From: Bacteroidota bacterium
GTDB taxonomy: Bacteria; Bacteroidota; Ignavibacteria; Kapaibacteriales; UBA2268
Direction of reading: 5' to 3'
Assembly (NCBI GenBank): GCA_027371665.1
Contig: DAHXMP010000309.1
Span: forward strand, 1 to 13,206
DNA: 13,206 nt
The notes under the pieces are model-generated. The model searched no databases and had not been told where the DNA came from. It saw only the letters and a list, made by a program, of their open reading frames with translations. Each line of letters opens with the position of its first letter. Position 1 is the first letter of the stretch. Shown here piece after piece: positions 1 to 8,136 of this stretch. Made by a program: the position numbers and the translations under genes.

Positions 1-1725
1 TAAATAATTTAAATTTATATCACAAATAATTTTTAAAATATAAATACCTGATGGTTCATTAGATATATTATAAGTTCGAAAATTATTAATTTCTTTAGAT
101 TGATAGATGATTTCTCCATAAGAATTGATAATTTGAACAGAAAAAGGCTCATTTATTTCTAAATTAGCAATTTTGAAAAAACCATTATTTGGATTGGGAT
201 AAACATATACATATTCTGTTTTAACAAATCCTTCGGAATTTTTATAAGTTTCCATTGAATTTTCATTCGATTGGGCCTGTTCATTAAAAGAATTATTATT
301 TTCATTAAATTTTTTAATTTCAGATAAGTTGTTATTATTATTATCATTTTTTTTGGCAATAGGTACATTATTATCAATATATCCATGAAAATCTCCACCT
401 GAATTAACATGGAAACCATCGCTTAAAACAATGTCAGTACCTCCCCTGAAAATTACATTACCATAAGAAGGTTCATTATTGTGTTCCCTGACATTTTCAG
501 CATTGAATGAAACTGGTTCCGGAATAAGATAAGCAACTTCACAAGCTACTCGTGCAGAGGTCATAGCTATACGCATATAACCTGATTCTCCCCAATCGCT
601 ATTCCATGAATTTCTTAAAATCCAGAAGTTAATTCCTGATAGTGGATCACTTCCCCAACCGATTAATGATATACCATGATTTGTGTATGTATCATAACAT
701 GGATTACCATCACAAGATGTTTGGTCATCTGAATATATGCCACTATTAGGTCCCCAATTATGCCATGTCTGTAAATCAGATTTTCTAATATTGACTGCTG
801 CATCAACAACTCCATAATTCATAATTGCTTCTTTTATTCCATTAATATCATTACAATCAACTCTTTGCCAATCACTAAAAATAGCTTTTGGGTCAGCCCA
901 ATGAGTACATTCACCAGGATCATTTATAGTATAAGGAAAACTCTCTTCTGTCACTACACCTGTTGTTTGTGAATAACCTATACCAGTTTGAGCATCAAGT
1001 TCAGAATAAGAAAAATCAGCACCCTGACATTGGTATATATGACTAGAATATTGTGGTAATTTTCCAAGGCACCACATAATAAATGATTCAGAAAATGATT
1101 TTCTGTTATCATCATAAGAACCGGTATAATTGTTATAAATACCTTCTGCACAAGCTACAGCAGCAAAAGCATAACAGGAGCCACAATTTCCCTGATCTCT
1201 TACATCATTTACATAATTGTGACCGTTATAATTTCTCCAGTCAAAACTTTCAGGTGTTTGAAGTATATGAGGTAAATCCTTATTTTTTTTCTTATATTTT
1301 ATTGGAAAATTTTCTTCATTATTAATTTCCTGAAAATTAAATAATGAATCTCCGTTTTGATTCATTAAATCAAGCATCTTGATTTTCTCTTTGATATTAT
1401 TAAGTGAATCATACTCAACACAAGTAGGACAATATGTTTTATAAGTTCCCATATCTATTGTATCAAGAATAATATTGTAGCCTTTTAAAGCACAATAAGA
1501 ATATTCAGGATAGACTAATCCTCTATAAAATTCCCAAGCATTGACTTTTATTCCATTAGGCAGTAAACAATAACCATGCTCGTTACCTAATGAATCTTTT
1601 TCGATGGAATAAGGATAACCCAACTTGGTACAATAAATAGCCGCAGGATTAGGCAAAGAAAAAATAATTACCTTACTTATAAGGGAAAAGAATATTAAAA
1701 ATAAAATAAATTTTATTTTTTTCAT
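1..1725 (-). CDS. Papain-family (C1A) cysteine protease with T9SS sorting domain, 3' end beyond window
   Basis: This is a secreted endopeptidase of family C1A, read without a stop from the ATG at 1725 to the window edge (575 codons), so its last few residues lie outside. A signal peptide (MKKIKFILF... with a long hydrophobic core) is followed by a pro-region to about residue 155, then the protease domain. Visible catalytic residues are oxyanion Gln178, Cys184 (in QGNCGSCYAF), His350 (TNHGISLIGWG) and Asn372 (RNSWNSDWGESGY), so it should be active. At about 418-445 is a GTDIVLSDGFHV module that recurs before sorting domains in Bacteroidota proteins, then an Asn-rich linker. The C-terminal domain starts near residue 505 (VYPNPNNGFF) and ends in the GIYILKI strand, as in type A T9SS domains. 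The protein is therefore expected to be exported through the outer membrane and released or surface-anchored. The start is fixed by a strong Shine-Dalgarno (1734-1739). It overlaps the preceding gene by ATGA, so translation is probably coupled. Confidence 0.92.
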   Translation of the reverse strand, partial: MKKIKFILFLIFFSLISKVIIFSLPNPAAIYCTKLGYPYSIEKDSLGNEHGYCLLPNGIKVNAWEFYRGLVYPEYSYCALKGYNIILDTIDMGTYKTYCPTCVEYDSLNNIKEKIKMLDLMNQNGDSLFNFQEINNEENFPIKYKKKNKDLPHILQTPESFDWRNYNGHNYVNDVRDQGNCGSCYAFAAVACAEGIYNNYTGSYDDNRKSFSESFIMWCLGKLPQYSSHIYQCQGADFSYSELDAQTGIGYSQTTGVVTEESFPYTINDPGECTHWADPKAIFSDWQRVDCNDINGIKEAIMNYGVVDAAVNIRKSDLQTWHNWGPNSGIYSDDQTSCDGNPCYDTYTNHGISLIGWGSDPLSGINFWILRNSWNSDWGESGYMRIAMTSARVACEVAYLIPEPVSFNAENVREHNNEPSYGNVIFRGGTDIVLSDGFHVNSGGDFHGYIDNNVPIAKKNDNNNNNLSEIKKFNENNNSFNEQAQSNENSMETYKNSEGFVKTEYVYVYPNPNNGFFKIANLEINEPFSVQIINSYGEIIYQSKEINNFRTYNISNEPSGIYILKIICDINLNYL

Positions 1726-3565
1726 CTTCCTTTCCTCCTTCCTTTCAATTGATTTATTTCTTTTTTCAATTTAATAACATATAGAGTAAGTTCCTCTATT
1801 TTCTTAAGAAGTTTGGCTTGCATCATACCAAGCTCAATACCATTTGCCTCTATGTCAGTAGCAGTGGGAATGTCTGGCAGGTGTTTATTTTTATTAATGT
1901 ACTGCTCAAGCTTATCGAGTGGCGTGAGATTATAATTTTTATTAAAGATATAATCAGACCAATCGGAAAGCGTTACCACCATCTCTTTTCCAATAATTGC
2001 TCCGCCAACAGTTAGTTTCACAGTTTGTGTCGGAACATTTCCGTTATAATTTAAACTACCAATTTTTACCAAACCACTGGGATTGGCAACTATTACATCC
2101 TCATTATTAAGATTGCTTATTCTTACCGTACCATTTGAATGTACCATAAATGTTTCTGCTGTATTATGTCCTGCCGAAATCAATTTATAATCTGTTGTAT
2201 CATGTGGATCACCAATAACCGACCTTCTTTCTACTCTCAATATAATGTTATTACCTCCCCATTCAGTCCAGCTTTGAGAATTATTATCATAAGACGGATA
2301 TTTCATATCAGATACAGTAAGCATTGCATTTAGTACAGCAGGCCCGAATGGATAAGTTTTAGTGCCGATTTGAAAGCTATTTGTTTTATATGGATGGCAT
2401 CCGATTCCAACAACTTTACCATATCCACTAAAAGTGGCAATATCAGCATATCCCTGCCTGTATTGATTTCCTATAAGTGTGTCTGAATATTCAAAATCAC
2501 CGGGCCAAGCACCACTTGAAATATTTAAATCCCATCCATCCCTATTATAAAAATGATACCATCCGCCATTACCGCTGGGATAAAGTGATAATACTCCATC
2601 GCACTGAGTGAATGATTGTCCGTCATGAGAATATACACCACCTGTAGATATTGTCCCCCTCACATCCAAAAGGCTTCTTGCTTTTTGTCCCCAAAAATCA
2701 GTTCCTATTCCCACCGAACTATTAATACCATAATCATTAAAACCAAAAAGGTTATTATCACTGTTTACTATTATTTTTGTGCTTAAATGAGTCTTGATTA
2801 CAAGTGGTGCATTATCTAATGTACCTAAAAATTTTGAAGAATTTAACACATTATCATTCCCATAAACAGTCCAATAACAATCGTCCGGGCAAGGCGGAGT
2901 GCCGTCGAGCCAGCCGCTTGGTATGTTGTGACTGTATAAAACATCGTGGCATTGATGCTGGTAGCCCTGGCATGGATTGATTTGTTCGTTGCCTTCAGTG
3001 CTGTCGTGGTTAATCAAGTACATTCCGTATTGAGTAGAGTAATAGAGCCTGTATAATGTCTGGTAGCAATGAGTTGTGTCGCAGCTTTTTAAGGCGAAGC
3101 CGTCGGTGCTGTCCACATACCAGCATTTCGACGTCCTCAATGTTACAGAAATATTTCTTAACCAAAAGCCTGTCGTATCTATTGGCAGATATCTGAGAAC
3201 CTCATGTATTGCTCCCTTCATAATGTCCTCTACACTGCAATTGCACATATAGCCTTCCTGCGACTGAACTTTTGTGATTTCAATTTCATGGACAGGATTA
3301 CCCAGCTGGTCATTACAATTTCTCCATCTCATCGTTATATTGATAGGGCAGCACAGGACCGAATCGAGCATTACGCCGCCGCTCTGGACAACATAAGTCC
3401 AGGATGTACTTGTACAAATACCATTGCAATCAACAGGTCCTATTGTTAATGTTATTGCAGGGGATTTACCCCCCCCCCCCGTAAATTTTGTGCAGTTCCT
3501 GTGCCGAAACACAAGAACAGAAGCGACAATACAGCCGCGCAGCGAAAAATAGATTTGACGAACAT
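1722..3565 (-). CDS. Exported Cys-rich surface protein with tail-fibre-like C-terminus; frame broken at a G12 tract (probably phase-variable)
   Basis: Two frames belong to one gene. From ATG 3565 (preceded by AAGAGG) comes a clear signal peptide, MFVKSIFRCAAVLSLLF..., with a cleavage site after GTGTA before QN. At the G tract (3469-3480, 12 G) this frame reads RGGGVNPLQ and stops at 3452. The other frame continues from the tract, with KSPAITLTIG as its first conserved-looking stretch, for about 581 residues to TGA at 1722. Ten or 13 G would join them into 613-614 residues. An internal GTG at 3512 gives a 596-residue open frame but would lack a signal peptide. The first 200 or so residues of the body are Cys-rich. 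The middle has LGTLDNAPLVIKT-type strands like tail-fibre proteins, and the end (WSDYIFNKNYNLTPLDK... HLPDIPT... LLKKIEELTLYVIKLKKE) is a trimer/coiled-coil-like module frequent in Bacteroidota surface proteins. The body lacks a T9SS domain. The function is unknown; adhesin or fibre is my inference. The break could be a sequencing error. Confidence 0.75.
1734..1739 (-). promoter_or_regulatory. Shine-Dalgarno AGGAGG of the cysteine protease, embedded in the upstream gene
   Basis: A perfect AGGAGG on the minus strand sits 8 bases before the protease ATG (1725) and within the last codons of the upstream gene. It forces that protein to end in the basic string KGRRKGR. Together with the ATGA stop/start overlap this indicates translational coupling, while the site is strong enough to allow independent initiation. 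Confidence 0.8.
3469..3480 (-). repeat. Homopolymer tract of 12 G (coding strand) just after the signal peptide
   Basis: The plus strand carries 12 consecutive C between TTTA and GTAAAT. On the minus strand this encodes poly-Gly just downstream of the predicted signal-peptidase site, where length change would alter little but frame. Of lengths 10 to 13, only 10 and 13 join the signal peptide to the long downstream frame; 11 and 12 terminate. Such tracts are classic slipped-strand contingency sites and also classic assembly errors. Confidence 0.85.
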
Positions 3566-3709
3566 TTTGAACCTCTTAATTTTCTTAATAAAAAAATTTA
3601 TTTCAAAAAACTCTATTCGTTCTTCAATGCCCTGCTTACAGTCAAACTTCTTTGCCTACCGTCGAAATGCCTTTGCTATACTATCTTTTGACTGTTATCT
3701 TTTTGAGTG

Positions 3710-3735
3710 TCAGTCTGAGCGGAGTCGAAGACTGA
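3710..3735 (+). repeat. Hairpin repeat, copy 1 of an inverted pair
   Basis: A 7-bp perfect stem (TCAGTCT/AGACTGA) closes a 12-base loop, GAGCGGAGTCGA. The loop matches the reverse complement of the loop of the second copy at 3758-3783 in 11 of 12 positions, while the stems differ. A conserved core inside a variable but paired stem resembles REP-type elements. Sequences of the CTGAGCGGAGTCGAAG type are widespread intergenic repeats in this bacterial group. Confidence 0.7.
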
Positions 3736-3757
3736 ACACAGTTGAATACACGCACTA

Positions 3758-3783
3758 TCACATTTCGACTTCGCTCAATGTGA
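3758..3783 (-). repeat. Hairpin repeat, copy 2, opposite orientation
   Basis: A 7-bp perfect stem (TCACATT/AATGTGA) closes the 12-base loop TCGACTTCGCTC. It is the inverse of copy 1, 22 bases away, so the pair can also fold as one larger cruciform. It could act as a bidirectional terminator or transcript stabiliser for the neighbouring genes, although neither copy is followed by a T tract. Confidence 0.7.
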
Positions 3784-3875
3784 CAAACTGAATCTAATCT
3801 ATGAAAATATTCTGACATAACAAAATAAATTTGTCATGTCTATATATGTAATAACAACTGAAAAAGGAAAAAGTT

Positions 3876-4094
3876 GAACTAACAAACATTGAGTTTAAGC
3901 TATTAACTCTGTTACTCAAAAGGAAGGGCTGGGCGTTTTCACGAAGCCAAATCCTCGACCATTTAGAAGTACAGGAGAAAGGCGTACTCGACAGAACAGT
4001 TGACGTTCATGTAAAGAACCTGAGAGAAAAGCTCGGTGAAGCAGGAAAATACATTAAAAACATACGCGGAATCGTATATAAATTCGAGGAATAA
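3876..4094 (+). pseudogene. Remnant of an OmpR/PhoB-family response regulator (winged-helix DNA-binding domain only)
   Basis: An open frame of 72 codons to TAA at 4094 matches the C-terminal winged-helix domain of OmpR-family regulators in order: LTNIEFKLLTLLLKRKGWAF, then SRSQILDHL, then the recognition-helix motif RTVDVHVKNLREKLGE, then the wing IRGIVYKFEE. The second Gly of the usual RGxGY is replaced (RGIVY). There is no ATG, GTG or TTG in frame; an in-frame TGA lies just upstream (3858-3860), and the receiver domain and linker are missing. It is therefore a 5'-truncated leftover, lying just after the hairpin repeats, which may mark the break point. Local G+C is about 42%, above the AT-rich surroundings. 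A non-standard ATT start at 3888 is possible but unlikely. Confidence 0.8.
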
Positions 4095-4241
4095 TCCCTA
4101 TTACTTATTTTTTGGTTTTTCAAAGAGCCTTCCTTTTAAAATAACTTAAAAACAACCTTAGAATTAATCATGTAAATTTAAAATTTCTATTTTTTAGTAT
4201 TTAAACCATAACAATCTTTTCTTAGTCTAATAGTTTATTTT

Positions 4242-4247
4242 TATAAT
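4242..4247 (+). promoter_or_regulatory. Possible -10 element (TATAAT) upstream of the propeller protein
   Basis: A consensus TATAAT lies about 55 bases before the ATG at 4303, in the AT-rich 208-base spacer (4095-4302). The hexamer 17 bases upstream (TTCTTA) is a poor -35, and such hexamers occur by chance in this composition, so this is only a candidate. Confidence 0.25.
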
Positions 4248-4302
4248 GATTGTTAATTTCGGTTTTAAGTAATTATTCCTCACATAACAAGGGCAGATTT
4301 AT

Positions 4303-6456
4303 ATGAAAACAAAATTTGCAAAATTTTTTATACTCAATTTTTTAATTGCAATAATTCCATATATTAAAATCTCAGCACAAGCTAAAGAATGGATTGTATT
4401 CGATACTTTAAATTCACAATTACCCGATGACTATGTAAGCTCAATTGTTTTCGATAAAAACAATGTCAAATGGATTGGTACCGATGCAGGGATTATCAGT
4501 ATAGACGGGAACAATTGGACTCTTTATGACTCAGCTAATGGAGATTTGCCAAATGATAACATATATTCAATAGCAGTTGACCAAAATAATAATATATGGG
4601 CAGGTACAGACCATGGTTTAGCAAAATTTGACGGCAGCAGATGGACAAATTATAACACCTCAAATTCTCTGATTCCTTACGATACTTTAGTATATATTGC
4701 AATTGATAATACTAATAATCTTTGGATTGGTACCGATAATTTCGGCTTGATTAAATTCGATGGTTCGACCTGGACTTCATATACGATAGATAATTCAAAT
4801 ATACCTGATAATTCTGTTTGGACGATAAATTTTAACTCCGGAAAAATCTTATTGGGAACCGATTATGGATTTACAAGTTTTGATGGAACAAGTACATGGA
4901 CAGACATCAACTCAGATAATTCGAATCTTCCTAATGATGAAGTCCTTTCGCTTGGAATTGATAAAAATAATATAAAATGGTTCGGTACAGACAGCGGACT
5001 TGTTAAATTGTCCGGCATACAAATGGTTTCATATTTTACTACAAATTCTCAGTTACCCGGTAATGTAATAAATTTTATTAATGTTGATGATTCGTACAAT
5101 AAATGGTTTTGTACAGATGGGGGAATAGCAGAATATAATAATTCAAGCTGGTCTATATTCGATACATTAAATTCAGGTTTACCCAGTAACTTTACAACAT
5201 GTACAAAAATTGACAATCAGGGAAATCAATGGATTGCCACCGATGCCGGTTTAGCTGTATATAGGGCGGGTGGAGTAATCGGAATTGACAACCCTGATAA
5301 GTTGCCTCCTGTACCCGATAGTTTAAAACTTACCGAAAATGACTGCTATCTCAAACTATCATGGAATAGCAATCCCGATACAAATATATTTAACAGGATT
5401 TATCGCAGCACAAGTTCCGGAGGGAATTATACACTTATTGCCGATAGTATCTATGACACAGTTTATTATGATATAAATGTTCAACCTAATGTTACTTATT
5501 ATTATGTTGTCAGTGCTGTAAGCGATATAAACAAAAAAGAAAGCAGCTATTCAAAAGAAGTTTTTGGAAAAGCAATCAGAGGAGGATTAGCTCCACTGCC
5601 TCCTGACAGTGTGAACATCGAAGAGGTATCGGATGAACTTTATCTCTCCTGGCAATATGATATAAGAGATTCAAATACATTTTTCAAAATTTACAGAAGT
5701 ACGATTTCCGGAAAGAATTACTCATTAATTGCTGACAGCCTTTATGATAACGAATACGATGACACAACGGTTGTTGCCGGTACAACATATTATTATGTTT
5801 TTACAACAACCAATGAAATTGTAAAAAAGGAAAGTGGCTTTTCTAAGGAAGTTTCCGGTAAGTTAAACTCTGCTCCTGAACCTCCCATCCCACCTGATAG
5901 CCTTGTGCTTACGACAAATAAAAATAAAATTATACTGAACTGGAAATACGAAGTCAACCCTAACATCATTTTCAGAGTTTATAGAAGTGACCAATCCGGT
6001 ATTAATTATTCTATGCTTCAGGATAGCATCATAACCTTAACTTATTCCGATACCAACCTAATACCACAAAAAATCTATTATTATGTTATTCGGGCTTTTG
6101 ACAAAACAAGTCAGCTTGAAAGCTCAAATTCTAATGAAGTCAGCGGTGGGATAAATGTATCTGATGTACAAAATCAGGAAGCAAGCAATAATAACATAAT
6201 CAATACAAACTCATTTTTCCTTAATCCGTTTTTAATAATAAAAATTGAATCAGGAAATTTTGACAATAATGAAATAAAACTAAATTTATATGATATATTC
6301 GGCCGAGCTGTTTATACTGAAACAAAAGTACTGAATACAGAACAAAACGAAACAGAATTTCAAATCAATTTCAGCTATTTTTCAAGCGGGGTTTATTTTT
6401 ATACACTTGAAAGCGGAACTAACTCCGAGACAGGTAAAATCGAAATTTTAAAATAA
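4303..6456 (+). CDS. Secreted seven-repeat propeller protein with three fibronectin III domains and T9SS sorting domain
   Basis: The 717-residue protein starts at ATG 4303 (AAGGG 9 bases upstream). It opens with a signal peptide (KTKFAKFFILNFLIAII, cleavage near ISAQ-A). Residues about 30-320 hold seven repeats with a W-[IAF]-G-T-D-x-G-L core at about 57, 99, 141, 183, 226, 268 and 310: a strict 42-residue period, enough for a complete seven-bladed beta propeller of the two-component-regulator propeller (Reg_prop) family. Three fibronectin III domains follow (about 335-425, 430-520, 527-615), each with an IYRSxxSGxNYS-like strand and a YYYV strand. The C-terminus (about 636-717: LNLYDIFGRAVYTET, SSGVYFYTLES, GKIEILK) is a T9SS type A domain. 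No transmembrane, kinase or DNA-binding part follows the propeller, so this is an extracellular binding protein, not a hybrid sensor. The ligand is unknown. Confidence 0.9.
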   Translation: MKTKFAKFFILNFLIAIIPYIKISAQAKEWIVFDTLNSQLPDDYVSSIVFDKNNVKWIGTDAGIISIDGNNWTLYDSANGDLPNDNIYSIAVDQNNNIWAGTDHGLAKFDGSRWTNYNTSNSLIPYDTLVYIAIDNTNNLWIGTDNFGLIKFDGSTWTSYTIDNSNIPDNSVWTINFNSGKILLGTDYGFTSFDGTSTWTDINSDNSNLPNDEVLSLGIDKNNIKWFGTDSGLVKLSGIQMVSYFTTNSQLPGNVINFINVDDSYNKWFCTDGGIAEYNNSSWSIFDTLNSGLPSNFTTCTKIDNQGNQWIATDAGLAVYRAGGVIGIDNPDKLPPVPDSLKLTENDCYLKLSWNSNPDTNIFNRIYRSTSSGGNYTLIADSIYDTVYYDINVQPNVTYYYVVSAVSDINKKESSYSKEVFGKAIRGGLAPLPPDSVNIEEVSDELYLSWQYDIRDSNTFFKIYRSTISGKNYSLIADSLYDNEYDDTTVVAGTTYYYVFTTTNEIVKKESGFSKEVSGKLNSAPEPPIPPDSLVLTTNKNKIILNWKYEVNPNIIFRVYRSDQSGINYSMLQDSIITLTYSDTNLIPQKIYYYVIRAFDKTSQLESSNSNEVSGGINVSDVQNQEASNNNIINTNSFFLNPFLIIKIESGNFDNNEIKLNLYDIFGRAVYTETKVLNTEQNETEFQINFSYFSSGVYFYTLESGTNSETGKIEILK

Positions 6457-6669
6457 AAAAGAGTGAAAAAAATATTCCTTTGTTTCATTTTGAATGTCTG
6501 GATTTTCATTTGACAAACATGCTTCTTTTGATTGACAAAGAATCGAAATCAGAGGTTTGCTACACATACCAAACACGATTTGAAATATTTACTCTTAATT
6601 TACGTGAAATCAAAATAACTATGACTGATAAATTCAAAGTTATTAATACTGGAAAGATTAAGTATAATT

Positions 6670-8136
6670 TTGTTAACTGGAAATAAAAAAAAGGTTGAAT
6701 CAGGATATAATTATTTAATGATTTTTATATCATTCTCATTATTAATTTTGAATTCAGCAGGTATTTATCCACAAGACAGTTTAATAAAACAATTTGAAAG
6801 TCAACAGCCATTACCTAAGAACCCATCCAATCAATTTGAATATTACATAAAAAATATATCTGATTCTGCCTTAATATCTCAGTCAAGATATTGTGATTCG
6901 ATAAAAAAAGCAAATGCAATTTTGCTTAACAATTACAATGATTCACTGAATTTTTACATAGATTCGCTTAAAATAGCCCATAAAGATTCGCTTCCACAAA
7001 CCGACATCGAGTCTTTATACAACTTAGGAAGGGAATTGAAGTTTAAACTTTTGGCTTATTCGGATAGTCTAACATTAAATATTGGATATGGTTCCAGTAA
7101 ATTTAAAAATGTGTTGCAAAATACAATTGATAGTTTTATTCGATTGGTTATATCAAAGAAACGCATATCAATGAAAAATGAATTTGATAATTATAATGAA
7201 ATTATAGATAGTTTAGTTAATGACTGCATTGATTCAGTCAATAATTATACAGATTATATTGACGACAAAGCAAGTGATTTTTATGATTCGGCAAAGGATA
7301 CGCTACTAAGTTTAGCTGAAAATTTTATTGATAAAATAAATGATGAGCGTGAAGGTCAGCTCGATAGTATCAATGCAAAAAAAGATTCGCTTGATATGGA
7401 ATATGATAGAGCAACCAGATTAGAGTTATCACTTGATAATAATAGCCACAATTCCTATAGAGGGAGAGATAATGGAGTTAAGCAATATTATATTTCACCT
7501 GAATTAAATTTTATTCACAGGTCGGGCATATCTATCAATTTTTCGACATATTGGCTTAATAAAGCAGTACAGCATTTCGACGAAACAGATTTGGGAATAC
7601 AATATGAGTATGAAATTAATGACAATTTCGGATTTGATATATCATACACACATTCATGGTTTGGCAATAACAGCTATCTATCAAAAAGTGATTTGAACAA
7701 TAATATTGAAACCGCAATTTTATTTGATTTTTTTAATTTTGAACTAAGTCCTGATTTTTCAATAGACTTTTCAACGAAAAAAGAATTAAGTTTATTTCTA
7801 AATCTGTCTTATAATTATGAGCTTGAAAATATTTGTGGTATGAGAAAATTAACCGTTGAACCGACTTTCTCATATATATTTGGAGAACAGAATAAAGATT
7901 TGGTTAATTCAAGAAAGAAAAAAGTTAAAGGAATAGTAAAGACAATAACCACAATAATTAACAAGAACTTAAGTGGAGTTTTGGATTATGAATTTACATT
8001 ACCAATTAAACTTGATTATAAAATGATAATAATAATGCCTTATACGTCTTTAGATATTCCGGTGAATATAATAGATGCAAGCTATTCAAAACCTTTTGTA
8101 AGTTTTGGATTGGAATTAATATTTTCTTTCAGATAG
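6670..8136 (+). CDS. Envelope protein: Asp-Ser-rich helical segment plus probable outer-membrane beta barrel
   Basis: I do not recognise a named family. Residues 1-34 form a signal peptide if the TTG at 6670 is the start (basic GNKKK followed by MIFISFSLLILNSAG). The ATG at 6718 would leave no basic n-region; neither has a strong Shine-Dalgarno. Residues about 36-250 look helical and coiled-coil-like, with 13 Asp-Ser dipeptides, often in an x-D-S-L context. From about 270 the pattern changes to alternating amphipathic strands rich in Tyr, Phe and Asn (ISPELNF, GISINFSTYW, LGIQYEYEI, FGFDISYTHSWF), ending in LELIFSFR, as expected for an outer-membrane barrel. The stop codon is immediately followed by the ATG of the polysaccharide synthase fusion, so the two are co-translated. 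I infer a role in exporting or anchoring that polymer, analogous to PgaA, with a helical domain in place of TPRs. A periplasmic scaffold is an alternative. Confidence 0.75.
   Translation: MLTGNKKKVESGYNYLMIFISFSLLILNSAGIYPQDSLIKQFESQQPLPKNPSNQFEYYIKNISDSALISQSRYCDSIKKANAILLNNYNDSLNFYIDSLKIAHKDSLPQTDIESLYNLGRELKFKLLAYSDSLTLNIGYGSSKFKNVLQNTIDSFIRLVISKKRISMKNEFDNYNEIIDSLVNDCIDSVNNYTDYIDDKASDFYDSAKDTLLSLAENFIDKINDEREGQLDSINAKKDSLDMEYDRATRLELSLDNNSHNSYRGRDNGVKQYYISPELNFIHRSGISINFSTYWLNKAVQHFDETDLGIQYEYEINDNFGFDISYTHSWFGNNSYLSKSDLNNNIETAILFDFFNFELSPDFSIDFSTKKELSLFLNLSYNYELENICGMRKLTVEPTFSYIFGEQNKDLVNSRKKKVKGIVKTITTIINKNLSGVLDYEFTLPIKLDYKMIIIMPYTSLDIPVNIIDASYSKPFVSFGLELIFSFR

Larger units (their letters stand above)
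3566..3875. other. Gene-free gap between divergent sequences, holding repeats and the upstream region of the minus-strand unit
   Basis: No gene is supported here. The part next to 3565 must hold the promoter of the minus-strand surface-protein/protease unit, but I find no convincing -35/-10 or Bacteroidetes TAnnTTTG element. A 9-base inverted repeat (ACAGTCAAA at 3638-3646, TTTGACTGT at 3687-3695) encloses 40 bases, and two inverted hairpins occupy 3710-3783. The remainder, 3784-3875, is plain AT-rich sequence leading into the response-regulator remnant. Confidence 0.6.

Noticed and set aside
159..419. 86-codon minus-strand open frame rich in Ile, Met and Leu
   Set aside because: It is a shadow frame of the cysteine protease, whose true frame on the same strand is open through the whole stretch with recognisable domains.
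1722..3512. Reading the 596-residue frame from the GTG at 3512 as the complete gene
   Set aside because: Its first residues are the signal-peptide DNA read in the wrong frame. The real start with signal peptide is at 3565, so the GTG start is probably an artefact of the G tract length.
3600..4100. CRISPR array or insertion sequence as the explanation for the repeats in this gap
   Set aside because: There are only two hairpin copies in inverted orientation, with no regular spacers, no transposase frame and no target duplication visible.
6480..6686. Small plus-strand open frame of 68 codons between the propeller protein and the envelope protein
   Set aside because: It has no clear ribosome binding site, no recognisable composition or motif, and it overlaps the start of the better-supported envelope gene.
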